Shown here: piece after piece, positions 1 through 11,600 of the stretch
Layout of the letters: every line of letters begins with the position of its first letter
How positions within the stretch are numbered: the first letter of the stretch is position 1
DNA from: Pristionchus mayeri
Taxonomy: Eukaryota; Nematoda; Chromadorea; Rhabditida; Neodiplogasteridae
NCBI GenBank assembly: GCA_036245805.1
Contig: BTRK01000005.1
Location: forward strand, 5,952,001-6,016,000
Length of the DNA: 64,000 bases
Direction: 5' to 3'
Notes under the pieces: model-generated
The model's input: only the letters and a program-made list of their open reading frames with translations
Databases searched by the model: none
Told to the model about the DNA's origin: nothing
Program-made: the position numbers and the translations under genes

Positions 1-97
1 TAGCGAGTAACAACGATCAATAATAACTTCATAGTAGAACGACCGAAATTTACACAAGGGCTAACAGTGCCGAATCGGAATCCATTTCATTATGCAT

Positions 98-1312
98 TTT
101 GGTCATGATTTCTCTCCCTTCCCCGATGTGTTTGTGAAAGCATATGCAGATGACATTAAGATTTATGTTTCCTATTCCAGTAAAAATAAAGCCTCTCGCA
201 CTGCCCAATTACAGTATGCCCTAGATGCTATCTATTCATGGACTGTATCCAATCAATTATCTCTCTCCGAATCTAAATGCACACATCTCCACATAGGTTC
301 TTCTCTTGCCCCTCATTATCTCATTAATAATGTTATCCTCGAGCAAGTCCCTCAACAACGCGATCTCGGCGTCCAAGTACTGCCCACTCTAAATAACTCT
401 GCCAGTATTGATGATCGTGTAAAAAAAGCCACCACTGTCATGCATATTATGCTTCGTGCTGTATCCGTTAATGATCCCACTATCCTTATCAAATGCTTTA
501 AAACATATGTTCTCCCTCACATTGAATTCGCTTGCCCCTTCTGGAACCCTCATATCAAGAAACAGAGTCAGAAGCTTGAGAAAATACAAGAGAAATTCAC
601 TCGTATTCTATACTATAGATGCTTTCCATCTCCATCATATCCTCTTGGTCTTCCCTCCTACTCTCAACGTCTGTCCTTCCTCGGTCTTCAAGCTCTTTTT
701 GAGAGGAGAGTCACTTATGATCTAGTCCTGGCTCGTAGGATCATGTATGGAGACACCATACTCGATAGAAGTAAATTTTTCCTGTTTGCTCCCCTAAGAG
801 AAAGGACCAACAACTTTGGAATCTATATTGAGAAAACCAGATCCACACCTCGATATCATTGTTTTTCTCGTAGAGTTGCTAGGATTTTAAACGCTCTCCC
901 CACCCATGTATTGTCATCCCCCAGCATCCCTGTCTTCAAGAAGAGATTGATAACTCTAGAATTTGATTTTCGGAAATATATTTTCCAATAGTATTCCCTC
1001 CTTCCACTACCTTACCACATTCCTTCATTCTCACCCCCTCCCCCCTTTAGAGATCCCCTGACGCTGGATCTCGGAGCAGAGTCTACCTGGTCTACCTCGA
1101 GTGCCTCCTCCTCGATAAAACTCCCCATCAGAACAGACGAAGACAGATGAGACCAGCCGATTGGATCTTCGCATTTTACGATTGCACCTCCTTCCCCCCC
1201 ATTCCCCCCTTCCCATCGTATTCGACCTCAGTGTGAGGAGAGTCAACTCTCTTGTATCATAACACATAAGTAATTATTCGTCTTTCGTTGCGCCGCCGAG
1301 CGTAGATAAATA
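98..1312 (+). mobile_element. 5'-truncated CR1/Jockey-type LINE
   Basis: A non-LTR retrotransposon remnant. It holds the C-terminal part of a reverse transcriptase followed by a pyrimidine-rich 3' untranslated stretch. Limits come from comparison with the 3' end of gene B: bases 1-97 match the 3' flank of gene B (both carry CATTTCATWATGCATTT), and from about 1313 the sequence again matches the gene B terminal exon. In gene B only about six bases separate those two points. The LINE therefore sits inside what was the end of gene A, in the opposite orientation. The 5' end is truncated, as is usual for LINEs. No clear target-site duplication was found, so the ends are good to a few bases only. 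Confidence 0.7.
101..991 (+). pseudogene. LINE reverse transcriptase, C-terminal fragment
   Basis: An open frame of about 297 codons ends at 991. Near its start is FVKAYADDIKIY, the catalytic YADD box of non-LTR reverse transcriptases, about 20 residues in. It is followed by the thumb region typical of CR1/Jockey-clade LINEs, including YVLPHIEFACPFWNPH (a Y-x-x-P-x-x-E-Y/F-A-x-x-x-W-x-P motif) and a downstream L-x-x-I-Q-x-x-F-T-R segment. The endonuclease and the N-terminal half of the RT are absent, so the copy cannot be autonomous. The retained frame is intact, which suggests a fairly recent insertion. The first methionine in frame is at 92 but has no meaning as a start, since the element is 5'-truncated. 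Confidence 0.8.
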
Positions 1313-4300
1313 TATATTTCGATTTCGACGGGAATTCCGAACAACCAGATATGCCGCTATGAGCAAAAGGAGAACTACCACAGCTGTTAGCAAGGCCGTT
1401 ATGACCACGGCAAGAACAAACGTCGCGGAATCATCTAAACCCGCTCCTGCTCCATTCGTTGTAGTAGGAACCGGCGTGGTAGTCAGGTTAGGCAATTGCT
1501 GCTTTGTCACAATCGTAGGATTTGCAGCTGGCGTCACTGTTGATGATGATGACGTCAACGTGGTTCTGAATCAGAATTATAAAGAGTCAACAGTCGATAA
1601 ATGTTGAGTCAATTTGGCGTAGCAGAGCAATTTTGAGTGACGTAAACTAACAGTGTAGTAGATGAATCAGTTTTCACTCCAGTGACAGGTGTTGATGTTG
1701 TTCGCTCTGGATCCGGCTTTTCCGTGGTTGTTGGCTCCACCGTGGTTGCACTAGCTAATGTGGTGGCCTCAGTCGTGTATGGTGATGGTTGTTCATTCGA
1801 GGGCGTGAGTCGAATGAGGAAGGATTGGTCCAGATCCCCCTCGTTTCTGGCCCAGGAGATTACGATGTTCTTAAAGTGATCTTTGATCTTTTGACACTAT
1901 TTATATTTCAAATTCAAAATTCTTGCATTTATTTCGTATCTTCAAGTTGTGAGGAATAAAGAACCGATTACCCGAAGTTATAAAGCTACTTCTAAAAATA
2001 CCTACGTTGGTTTGTATCAGAGTGACGTCTTCGCTGATCGTATTGTCGGGGGTGGTGCCAGACCATCTGCAGATATTTTATGGAATGGCCTTTTATTGTC
2101 TATAGGGTAGTGAGCGGCCGGTTTCGCTCGTCAGCGAGAAACATTGTAGCATTAGATGTAGTACGAGACAGAGGCAGATAGAGAGAGAATGTGAGAGAGA
2201 GAGAGAGCGCGCGCAGAAACCAGTGACGTCATCGACTACACACTCTCCATCTGACTCACATATAGATCGCTTCGCATTGTCTCTGAGCGTCACTGGGCGA
2301 TATGCCCATATAGTCCTACTCTAACACGTTTTTTACAAGGCATGTAACGGGGCGATGGGATCCCCTACTATTTTAGCAATTTCCAGGACCTCATTTTGCC
2401 TAGTGCCAATTCGTTTTGCTTATTTGACTCACACGTAGCTCTTGACATTCGCCTTGTCTCTGAGCGTCACTGGATGAGCTGCATCTGTGTTGAGAACTGA
2501 TGTAACCACGACATCGTACACCCTTTAATAAATATATATTAAAATTGGTTAATTGGTTACAAATCATACAATTACATCTGCACTAAGTCGTCATGGTATG
2601 TCTAATGTTCAAGTTTACAGAAGATGAATTCACATTTCGTAGTTGTAGTACTTGAATGAAGTTGTGGCATTGTAGAGAGAGGATCGGTAAGTCTGCAAAT
2701 TGACAGCACGTTTCTCCAAGCTAGACCATGTTTTCATGAGATTTACCTGTTTGTTCTTGCACCCAATGCATCCCGGCGAAGCAACGAGTGAGATTCCAGA
2801 AAAATCGAGTATGTTGTCTGAAAAATCTAATTCCTTTCAGGTTCTTGTAATGAAAACATGAGGTTAAAAGCGCGTTTAAAAGCGCAACAAAAGGGTAACA
2901 ATGCGTTTCAAAGGGCGGAAATTTAGTAATACACTTCAACATCTAATTTACAACCTCACCGTTTCCAACACTCGCTGTAAGGGTCACCGTCGAATCGGGG
3001 TAGTCACTGTAGTCGAAGAAGAAGGAAATCAGCGGACTTCGAACAGCTACTTGAAAGTCGCTGAACGCGCTGTCGTCACTGAAAATATCTGGTATTTCCT
3101 GCAACTAGAATATTGCACGTGATAATGTCTTCGGGTGTCCATAATTTCGCATCGTTCCTATTCCAGGCGTTTGAGTTCAGCTTCACTTTTGCTCCCAAAA
3201 ACCATTACCAGCAAAACATTCAGAATTTGGTACCCTAATCGTGTTGAAACCTGATCAAACATGACGCACTACTGCTCGATGACACTCGCGCATTCATCAT
3301 CAGAATCCGGATTCACAGTGTCAATGCCAGACAGGGTAGCTACCATCATCATGGGCTAAAAAAAGATGAAAAATATGTTTATTGTTATTACGAAACTTGA
3401 ATGAAGTGTATGTACCATCCTGAGCAATGGTCTGACTCGCTTCGGTTTGCACGTTCTCTCACCGGTCAGAGAGACAAGAGAGAGCGCAAACTGAAGAGAG
3501 TCAGACGATTGCTCACCATACTGGCTGTTTCTCAATCACACGTTCGCTAAAGTTTTTGGCTTGCTCTTTTTCTAATCCATCTTCGCATATGCGTGTTACG
3601 CGAGGCTAGATATAAATGTGTGAATCTTACCCCTTCAGTTTCAGATCGAATCGTAAAGGGCTCCGCACTCATAACAGTTACGTAATCGAGAACTTCGTGA
3701 GCAAAGTTGACATCGGCCGCCTCGTAAACCTTCACAGCGGCAAGATTTGCTGAATTAATTTGCTATTTGATTCTCATTTTTCTAGAGTGAGAAATTCGGG
3801 TAAACATCTCTTTAATTAGTGCGCTCTGTCACCGTTAGAAAGGTATGAAGATTGTGCGAAATGGCGCGATGATTACCCGAATTTCGATATAGTAAATATC
3901 ATACAAAGTAAAATCAAAACTGAAAAAAATACACGATTTTCTTACATAATACAACTTCCACAACTTACTAGCGCCTTCCTTCATGACCCATACTGCAAGA
4001 GGAGCAGTCGCAAAATCAGGATTCACATTTTGAAATATCAGCTCGACGTTTCCAGCCTACAGATGCAATATGCAAACAATCTTTCGATAATGCCCTACCT
4101 CAACTCTGTATCACCGCTTTTCAGCTGCGAAATGTCGTAGAGATTCTTCATGCTTAAATAATTATAACTTGATTGCAAAAATGTGGAAATTTAAGTTACG
4201 CACCTAATGAAAGTCAAGGATTACTAGAGTTCGAAAATACTATGGTCTATATGTTGTAGGCACTTTCTTGGTCGACCGATCGAGAAAATGTGCGAAATGA

Positions 4301-4712
4301 AGTGATAAGGTGATAATTAAATGACAAGGAAATGCGAAATGATAAGGTGACCCTACTTGCGAAATCAAATACTTACATATCGTCATCATTGATTCCATCG
4401 TGCAGCTTGATTTTCTTGGCGATTTTGGAAGATGCTTGAGGCACCGACGCATAAATACGGCAACCACCTTCGCAAAAGTTCGGAATGTAGAGCTACAAAT
4501 AATCTTGTAAATACGTTAATAAATGAAACCAAGTCGATTCGCTTACTGTTTGCTGATCAAAATCAGTGTCATCGAACAATTTCGATTCAGTGAATTCCAC
4601 ACGAGCGACTGAACACAAAACACCATTTATGCTTTCGTTATTTTGAATCAAACTCACAACTGGGTCGCCAAAAGAGAGCTAAGCAGATGAGGGCTGCGGA
4701 ATGCGAAGCCAT
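1274..4712 (-). CDS. array gene A: transmembrane mucin-like surface protein
   Basis: First (3'-most) of seven paralogs. Predicted exons, 5' to 3': 4712-4658, 4608-4547, 4492-4377, 4152-4099, 4056-3969, 3749-3631, 3355-3273, 3078-2960, 2817-2747, 2692-2634, 2522-2433, 2066-2006, 1869-1652, 1565-1274 (about 490 codons). Exon 1 encodes a signal peptide starting MASHSAALICLALF; a splice acceptor (CTTTCAG) lies 8 nt before the ATG. Body motifs in order: VEFTESKLFDD, FCEGGCRIYASVP, LYDISQLKS, TAPLAVWV, VTVMSAEPFTIR, SPLISFFF, LDFSGISLVASPG, VTSVLNTDAAHPV, ISWARNE and LIRLTPSNEQ. A Ser/Thr stalk follows, then a membrane span of about 25 residues and a basic cytoplasmic tail. Oddities: a 19-nt deletion in exon 4 relative to gene B breaks the frame with the obvious splice sites, and the last 13 or so codons look LINE-derived. 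Family not recognised; it may be a recent pseudogene. Confidence 0.75.
3421..3515. repeat. 95-bp snapback repeat, family 1
   Basis: Near-perfect inverted repeat beginning TGAGCAATGGTCTGACT and ending with its complement, with a short GGTC-type centre. It lies in an intron of gene A. Same family as copies at 16951, 18453 and 55196. Confidence 0.75.
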
Positions 4713-5683
4713 TTTGAAATCTGAAAGACATCGATGGTGACAATGACAAAGTGCAAGCGATTGCACAATAGTTCCAAAAAAACTAGTTCCAGATTCACAA
4801 CTGGAACATGCGCTAGCACTGTGCACCTTCAACTGACCTGCTATTGCCTTCAGCAACGCGTTTTGTTGACGCTAACCATAAAACATTTCCTTCGAAGGGT
4901 GTGTCAAAGGAGTTCGACGTAGGAGGACAGTAAATCGTTGCTTATCACACGCATGATTCAGCGTAGGTTCCTCTGCGGCTTGCATGCCCGCTATAAAATA
5001 ATATGCCAGAATGTTCGGGATGTATCAAGGGCGTGGCTCACTACCAGAAATTCTGCAAGAAATTCTTTTTTTTTCGAAAGTTAAAGCGGTTGCACCATTT
5101 GTCAATGTGCAAGTATACCGCCAACACTAAAAATCACATAAAATATCCGCCCTCGGATGGTGTGCCAAAGAGTTCACTGTACACATAAAATAGCTTGACA
5201 AAGCCGCGTTGCGTGACTCACAAAGAAAGTGCTCGCGAAGTTTGCAAGGATGCGTGTGAGTAAAGAATATTTCAAAAGATATTCTTGTAATGAGAGAGAG
5301 AGAAGGTAATAATTTAACCACACCGAAGCGAATAAACCATTGGGGGATGGTGTCTCTCATATTAAAGATGATAACTGCTAGTGAGTGGTTTAAAAAAATT
5401 TCCAAACAAATTCATATTCAGAATCAGATTCATTGACAAATTCATTCATTGAAATGCCCCGGCTCTGGCCGAGATGTATCAACCTCTCCAAGGCGTCCTC
5501 CGATTATAGGACGCGGATTTGGTAGTTGTGACTAGATAAATGCAGGTAAATAAGTCAACATATTACAATTCTCCTGGAACTGTCAACTCAATTCAAGGCA
5601 CTTATGCCAATATTTATTCAGCAACATAATAACAACAATTGATAACGATTTCAGAACAGAACGACAGAGACTAACACTACATT
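4713..5683. other. intergenic A-B with duplicated blocks
   Basis: No convincing gene. It holds the region upstream of gene A and downstream of gene B. Three blocks upstream of A recur upstream of gene B (see the regulatory entries at 4860 and 12483). A second stretch, 5101-5290 (ATATCCGCCCTCGGATGG, then GTGACTCAC and a TTCAAAA-TATT-CTTG end), has a relative at 13321-13505. An AATAAA on the minus strand near 5620 could serve gene B. Confidence 0.5.
4860..4970 (-). promoter_or_regulatory. conserved block upstream of gene A
   Basis: Three short segments are conserved in order with the upstream region of gene B: TTTTGTTGACGCTAACCATA, GGGTGTGTCAAAGGAGTTC, and CTTATC-CGCATGATTCAG followed by GGTTCCT. 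They lie about 150 to 260 bp before the gene A start. Conservation may reflect shared regulation or simply recent duplication of the whole gene unit, since the intervening sequence differs in length. Confidence 0.35.
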
Positions 5684-8600
5684 TCATAATGCATTTGAGT
5701 CGCTATTTCTATAGCGACGGGAACTTCTAACGACCAGACATGCTGCTATGAGCATAAGAAGAACTACCACAGCGGTTAGCAAAACCGTGATTACCACAGC
5801 GATAACAAACGTCGCTGAATCATCTGAACATCCTCCCGCTCTTCCCGATGTAGTATGTAGCGGTGTGGTCGTCGTAGACGTCACAGTCGGTGTCACTGTT
5901 GAAGATGACGTCGTGACGGTTCTGAATCGATAAGTTTTTCATATCGAAATTAACCCAAATCAATATTCAGTGTGAATTTTGCTCACATTTTAGATGAAGA
6001 TTCAATTTCCGGTGTCGTAGCTGTGTCCTTTAAAGTTGTTGCCAGTTCGGAGCCATCAATAGTAGTTGGTACCGTGACTGTGGTAGTCTCAATCGTCGTG
6101 TATGGCGATGGTTGTTCATTTGAGGGAGTGAGCCGAATGAGAAATGATTTGGACAAATCGTCTTCGTTCCTGGTCCAGGAGACAAGGATGTTCTGAGAGT
6201 GATCTTTGATATTTGACACATGTTTTATTCATTGTTTTCCAATGTCAACCACATTCGTAACGTATCTCTAATGATAGATCCTCTGATACAAGTTTCCCAG
6301 TCGGTTTCTTGCAGGGCACGAGTTGGGAAATTCCAGTGGGATTACACTGGGTTAATAGATTTTTCATGTTAGACATGTGCATTCCACTGGGAACATTCCC
6401 GTTCGGATCCCACTGGGAAATTCCAATGTGATCGAACTGGGACAGTAACTTGAACAGACTTTTCCAGTAGAATCCCAGTGGAGTTTCCCAGTTAGTATAC
6501 TGCAGGAATCCCGCTGGGAAACTTTATGATCAATGAAGAGCTACAATTTATGATCAATGAAAAGCTACAATTATGAAAAAAACTAACATTGGTTTGGATC
6601 AGAGTCAGTCCTCGCTATTCGCGTTTTCGGTAGTGATCCCGGACCATCTGCAGATATCCTACATGTTTGCATATAGTGCAAGAGGTCCGTCTCTCTCAAT
6701 AGGTTTGGCAGGGATACTCTAAACAAACATCGTTCGAATTGACTCTTCGAAATGATCATGACCGAATGATCTTATCGCCCGCTACATAAATTATATATCG
6801 CATCACAAACTGTATATGCGACAATACTATACGAAGTTCGTATTACGAACCTTTCTCCTTTTTTTGCCAGGTTTTTTTTGGGATTCCCAGGCTTCTTTTC
6901 GCCCCTTTGGATTTACTCACTCGTAGATCGTATCATTCGTATTGTCTCTGAGCGTCACTGGATGACCTGCGTCGGTGTTGAGCACTGAAGTCACGACAAC
7001 GTCGTACACCCTTCAACAATCATAGATTGATAATATTAGGTTGGTCATAAAGTTTTGCGCGATTTCGGACCCTATGTTTGAGTTCGTATATTTTCTTTTG
7101 CTCAAATCGCCACGTATTGTCCTGATGACGTTATATAGGGACATGTTCGACTTTTAGAAAAATATAGTTGAAATATTCCAAGTATCTCTACTATGCGAGA
7201 AATCAAGATCTGCGTAACTTTGAATTTTTCAGAAAAAATAAGATTGTATTTAAAGTTGCTGTACTTCGCAGATAAATTTTTAGATGGAGACTCACAAAGT
7301 TTATTAAAAAGCACTAGGCGTACACAACCTAGTTCCAAAAAGAGAGACCTGCCGAATTTGAAATGGCTTCGTAGAGGTCAATGAAACACGGCCACTTGGA
7401 AAAATAAGATTTCTATCGAGCAAATCAACTGTTTCCAGGATTGACGTGAGTGACCTCTACCTATGGGCGCTGTAATCACTACTTACATGGTTCCCTATTA
7501 TATCAATATTTAAGAGCACACTTTCCTTTCTCATCTAAAAAAGTGATATTTGTATCTCAATTATTTTGCAAAGAAAACGTCAAAAAACATGACATGGAGG
7601 GTCTTCAAGCACGGTTCACCCTAAAAAAGTATCGACATCCACAATATTCCTAATTAGTGAGTGATAGGGTAAGGGTTGTTCGTTAATTTTTGCACGAAAT
7701 AACCGCCCCTCGAACCACGTATCTAGCACAAAAAAAGGCAAAAGTGTGTATTTCGATGTTCTAAATTGGGCACCTAAAATCCGAAGAACCATGTTCGTGA
7801 ATGGAGAGCCCCATTATCCCCCAAATGGAATTGTGACTTGTACTGGAAAGGTAGTTCACAATCATGAATAATTGAAATCTCATGAACTGTCGGCATAGAT
7901 ATAGTACTCCAAAACTTATCTTGACAAGTGCCATTAAAACCCACATTCGGATTACGCGCACATTTCTAATATGCCCTTTGTGGCTGGTCAGTCTCAACAT
8001 CACCAGTACGATATATTCCCATCATACTTTACTACTGTGGTTTAGATTGGGTCCTATCTCCGTTCTAAATGAAATGCAAATCCTTTGAAAAGTCAGGTCG
8101 TTGATCAACCACATGAAGTTTGGTACATCGCCTTATTCTTTTCCTTGATCGGACAGATCTATGATAGTGTACTCTAAAGAGAGTATAAAAGCCCCTATCT
8201 ACCACTAAAAGATCTAAGTTGATTGGACAAAAACGAACGATTGTAGATGCCAGAATGCACTTTAGTCAAAATCGCGCAAAACTTTATGACCAGCCTGATA
8301 TGTTCCAGAACATCCACCTCATCACCACCATTAACTCGTCTATTTTCATGTTCAAGTTTAAAGAATTTGGACTCACATTTCGTAATTGTAGTATTTGAAC
8401 GATATCGTGGCATCATAGAGGGACGATCGGTATGTCTGTGAAGTGAGAAGAATTTTTCATGATAGGCATTTTTATTTTTTTAAAATTATTTTCTTTACCT
8501 GTTTGTTCTTGCACCCAATGAATCCTGGTGAAGCGACGAAAGAGATTCCCGAGAAATCGAGCTTTTTGTCTGAAACAATGTACTTTCCCTGAAAATTGTT

Positions 8601-11600
8601 CAATCCTCACCATTTCCAACACTTGCACTAAGGGACACTCTCGTATCGGGGTAGCTGATGGTGTTGAAATAGATGGAAAATATCGGACTTCGAACTGCTA
8701 TTTGAAAGTCGTTGTAGGATTCGGGATCGCTGAATTTACGACAATTGGACGGATGATACTCTTCCGGATGAGTACTTCAAATAAAACCCGTCGTAATCTA
8801 GTGTGGAAATACTTAAGAGTGATACTCTTTTGGTTCACATCGGGAAGATTTTCTCAGAACTGCAAACAAACATCAAACGCTCAACAGTAATAAAGTTTTA
8901 GTGATTGAACATTTTGTCGATTTTTCGAGTTGGCTTAATGTGCGCATATATGCATGCCTGATAAGCGTGTGTTTATTTAGCGCACATGAAACGTACCCGA
9001 AAAGAGAACATACATTGTCCAACAAGAAAATCTAATCTTTACACAAATATTGTAGATATCGTGATCGGACATCAAATAAAACTTACGCTGGTTCGATGGC
9101 ACTAGCGCATTTATCTTTGTTCCCCGGGCCAACATTGTCAATGCCAGTCAGACTCGCCATCATCATCATTGGCTGAAAAGGAGAGAAATACAAAATATAT
9201 TTAAAAAAACATTTTTTTGGATATTTCATTGCGCATTAGGACGGATGAGTACCGCCGAATGATTACAAAAGGATGATTACCAAAAAAATAGTAATCACCA
9301 TTCTGCTAAATTTTAGCAGAAGCCATATTTGAACATATTCTCAATACACTACAAAAGAGTATCATTTGTGTTTATTATCCGGAAGATTATAATCCGACCT
9401 AGCGCCAGTTCACGTTCTTTTATCATTGAAGTACACATTTTACCCCATCAGTCCGTGATCGAATCGTGAAGGGTTCAGCGCTCAATATTGTAACGTAATC
9501 GTAGTTTTCCGGAGTGGAAGGAAGGTCGAAAGCCTCGAAAACCATTGCACTTGCGAGATTTGCTGAATTTAAATTATATTAAAATGTATCTGGTGGGCGT
9601 TCCAAATGTGTCGAGTGAAAAACAATGTTGGAAAGCATTGGAAGTACAATCGTGTTGTTTTAATTAGCTAATTCATGATGATATCAGTCGTGTCAACACA
9701 AAAAAATATAAGTGTATGCCTTACGAGCCATTTCTTTCACAATCCACACTGCTAGCGGAGCTGTTGCATAATTCGGATTCTCATTTTGAAAGGTCACAGC
9801 GATGTTTCCCGCCTGCACAATATAAAATAAATTAATCAAGTTTTTGTAAATTACATACCGCCACTCTGTAAAAACCCTTCTCCTTCTGATCGTCGGATTT
9901 CAGTTGGGAAATATCGAAGAGGTTCTTGTTACTATAAACATATGTTTTGTCACGTTTTAATGAATCTAGATGCAATGAATACTTACTCAGCATCGTCATT
10001 TACTCTGTCGTGAAGCTTGATATGTCTGTCGATTTCGGAAGAAGCGGCCGGCACAGAGACGTAAATGCGGCAACCACCATTGCAAAAGTCCGGAATGCTC
10101 ACCTGAATGAATTTTGTAATCACATAAGTAAGTAAGTAAGTAGAGTTGCTTACTGTTTGCTGGGCAAAATCCGCTTCGTCGAATAACTTTGAATCGGTGA
10201 AATCGACCCGTGAGTCTGAAATGAACGATGACCCCGCAAACTATTAGGTTGGCATGAAAGTCTTTGTCACTGGTTTTGTTTTTACACTGCTCGCCGCAAA
10301 TGCATTTTGGTGTTCCCTCGTTTCTAGTGAATAACAGTCAGTGATTGGACTTTATAGTAAACAACTTCCCATTCCCTTTCCTTCAATCAAGCTCTAGTAG
10401 AGCATCGATGTATGTTCCTATTTCCACGCACTTCCGACATGTTCTGATTTACCTCTCTCTATCCTACACCACGATGAATGATTCGGAGACCCTACTTAAG
10501 AATGTTTATCGCGCACGTGCCCCCTCTACAACGCCAGCAGGAATTCGATCCATCTCTTCGAAGAATACGACTTTTCTCTTTATGATGAGGATCGATCTGG
10601 GAGACCGCGTTAGTTACATTTTGAGATTTTGTAGAAAGCTGCTTAAACGAGCCCATTTAAAAGTGCCCGTGAAATGATTATTGTACTTAGAGTCCACCAT
10701 CGCATTGTCAAAGAAGGCTTGAGATATCTTGGAATGGGGTAATGAATCAGTCGATTCTAATCCCATGATCTGATCCAAGCCAACCATGCCCGTCGAATAA
10801 TGATTCCAATACTCTCATCATTCTCCGAGGTGGGGATCGATGGCTGGAACGGCTCATAACGGGGAATGAGAAGTGGGTCCTCTACGATAACAACCACATT
10901 AGACCCGAGTGTGTTGGAGAAGGAGAGATTCCACATGGTATCCCCAAACTTTACCTGCACCCCAAGAAAAATAAGCTTTCAATTGTGTGTGGAGTGGATG
11001 GCGTGATCTACTCGGAGCTACTCCCTGAGGGCATGACAATCACCGGGACCAAGTACGTCACACAACCACGGAATTTCGAGTTTGAAGTCGATCGTTCAAT
11101 GGTGAAGGATAAGAAAGTGTATAATCAGCAAAATGACCCCCGTCCTCAGGACTCCAATCAAGTCAAGCAAGAACTGGCTGGATAAGGACGGATGGTTCGG
11201 CTCTATCTGGTTTGGGGGGGGGGACATATTGGGGTCCTGTCTGATTTGGGGGTGGACATATCGTCGGTTTGGGGGGACATATCGTCGGTTTCAGGGGACA
11301 TTTTTTTAGGGGTTCTCGGCTTAAAACGTTGGGAATGAATCGTTAGGAGATCAATTCATGGCCGAGCAATATGCACAGACTATCATGGATAGTGTTCTCC
11401 CCAAGCATCCTAATTTTTACGTGATGCCAATCTCAATCAAGGGCACAGAGAAAGAATGATTGAAGCCTCTGATAATGCCCTCATCACAACAACTATTCCC
11501 CTCGACTACCACAACTGATTCGGTCCCTTCCTAGACTTCCACAACCACAAATACCATCCCCCTCGACTATCAAAATAATCGTTCTCGATTCAACACACCC

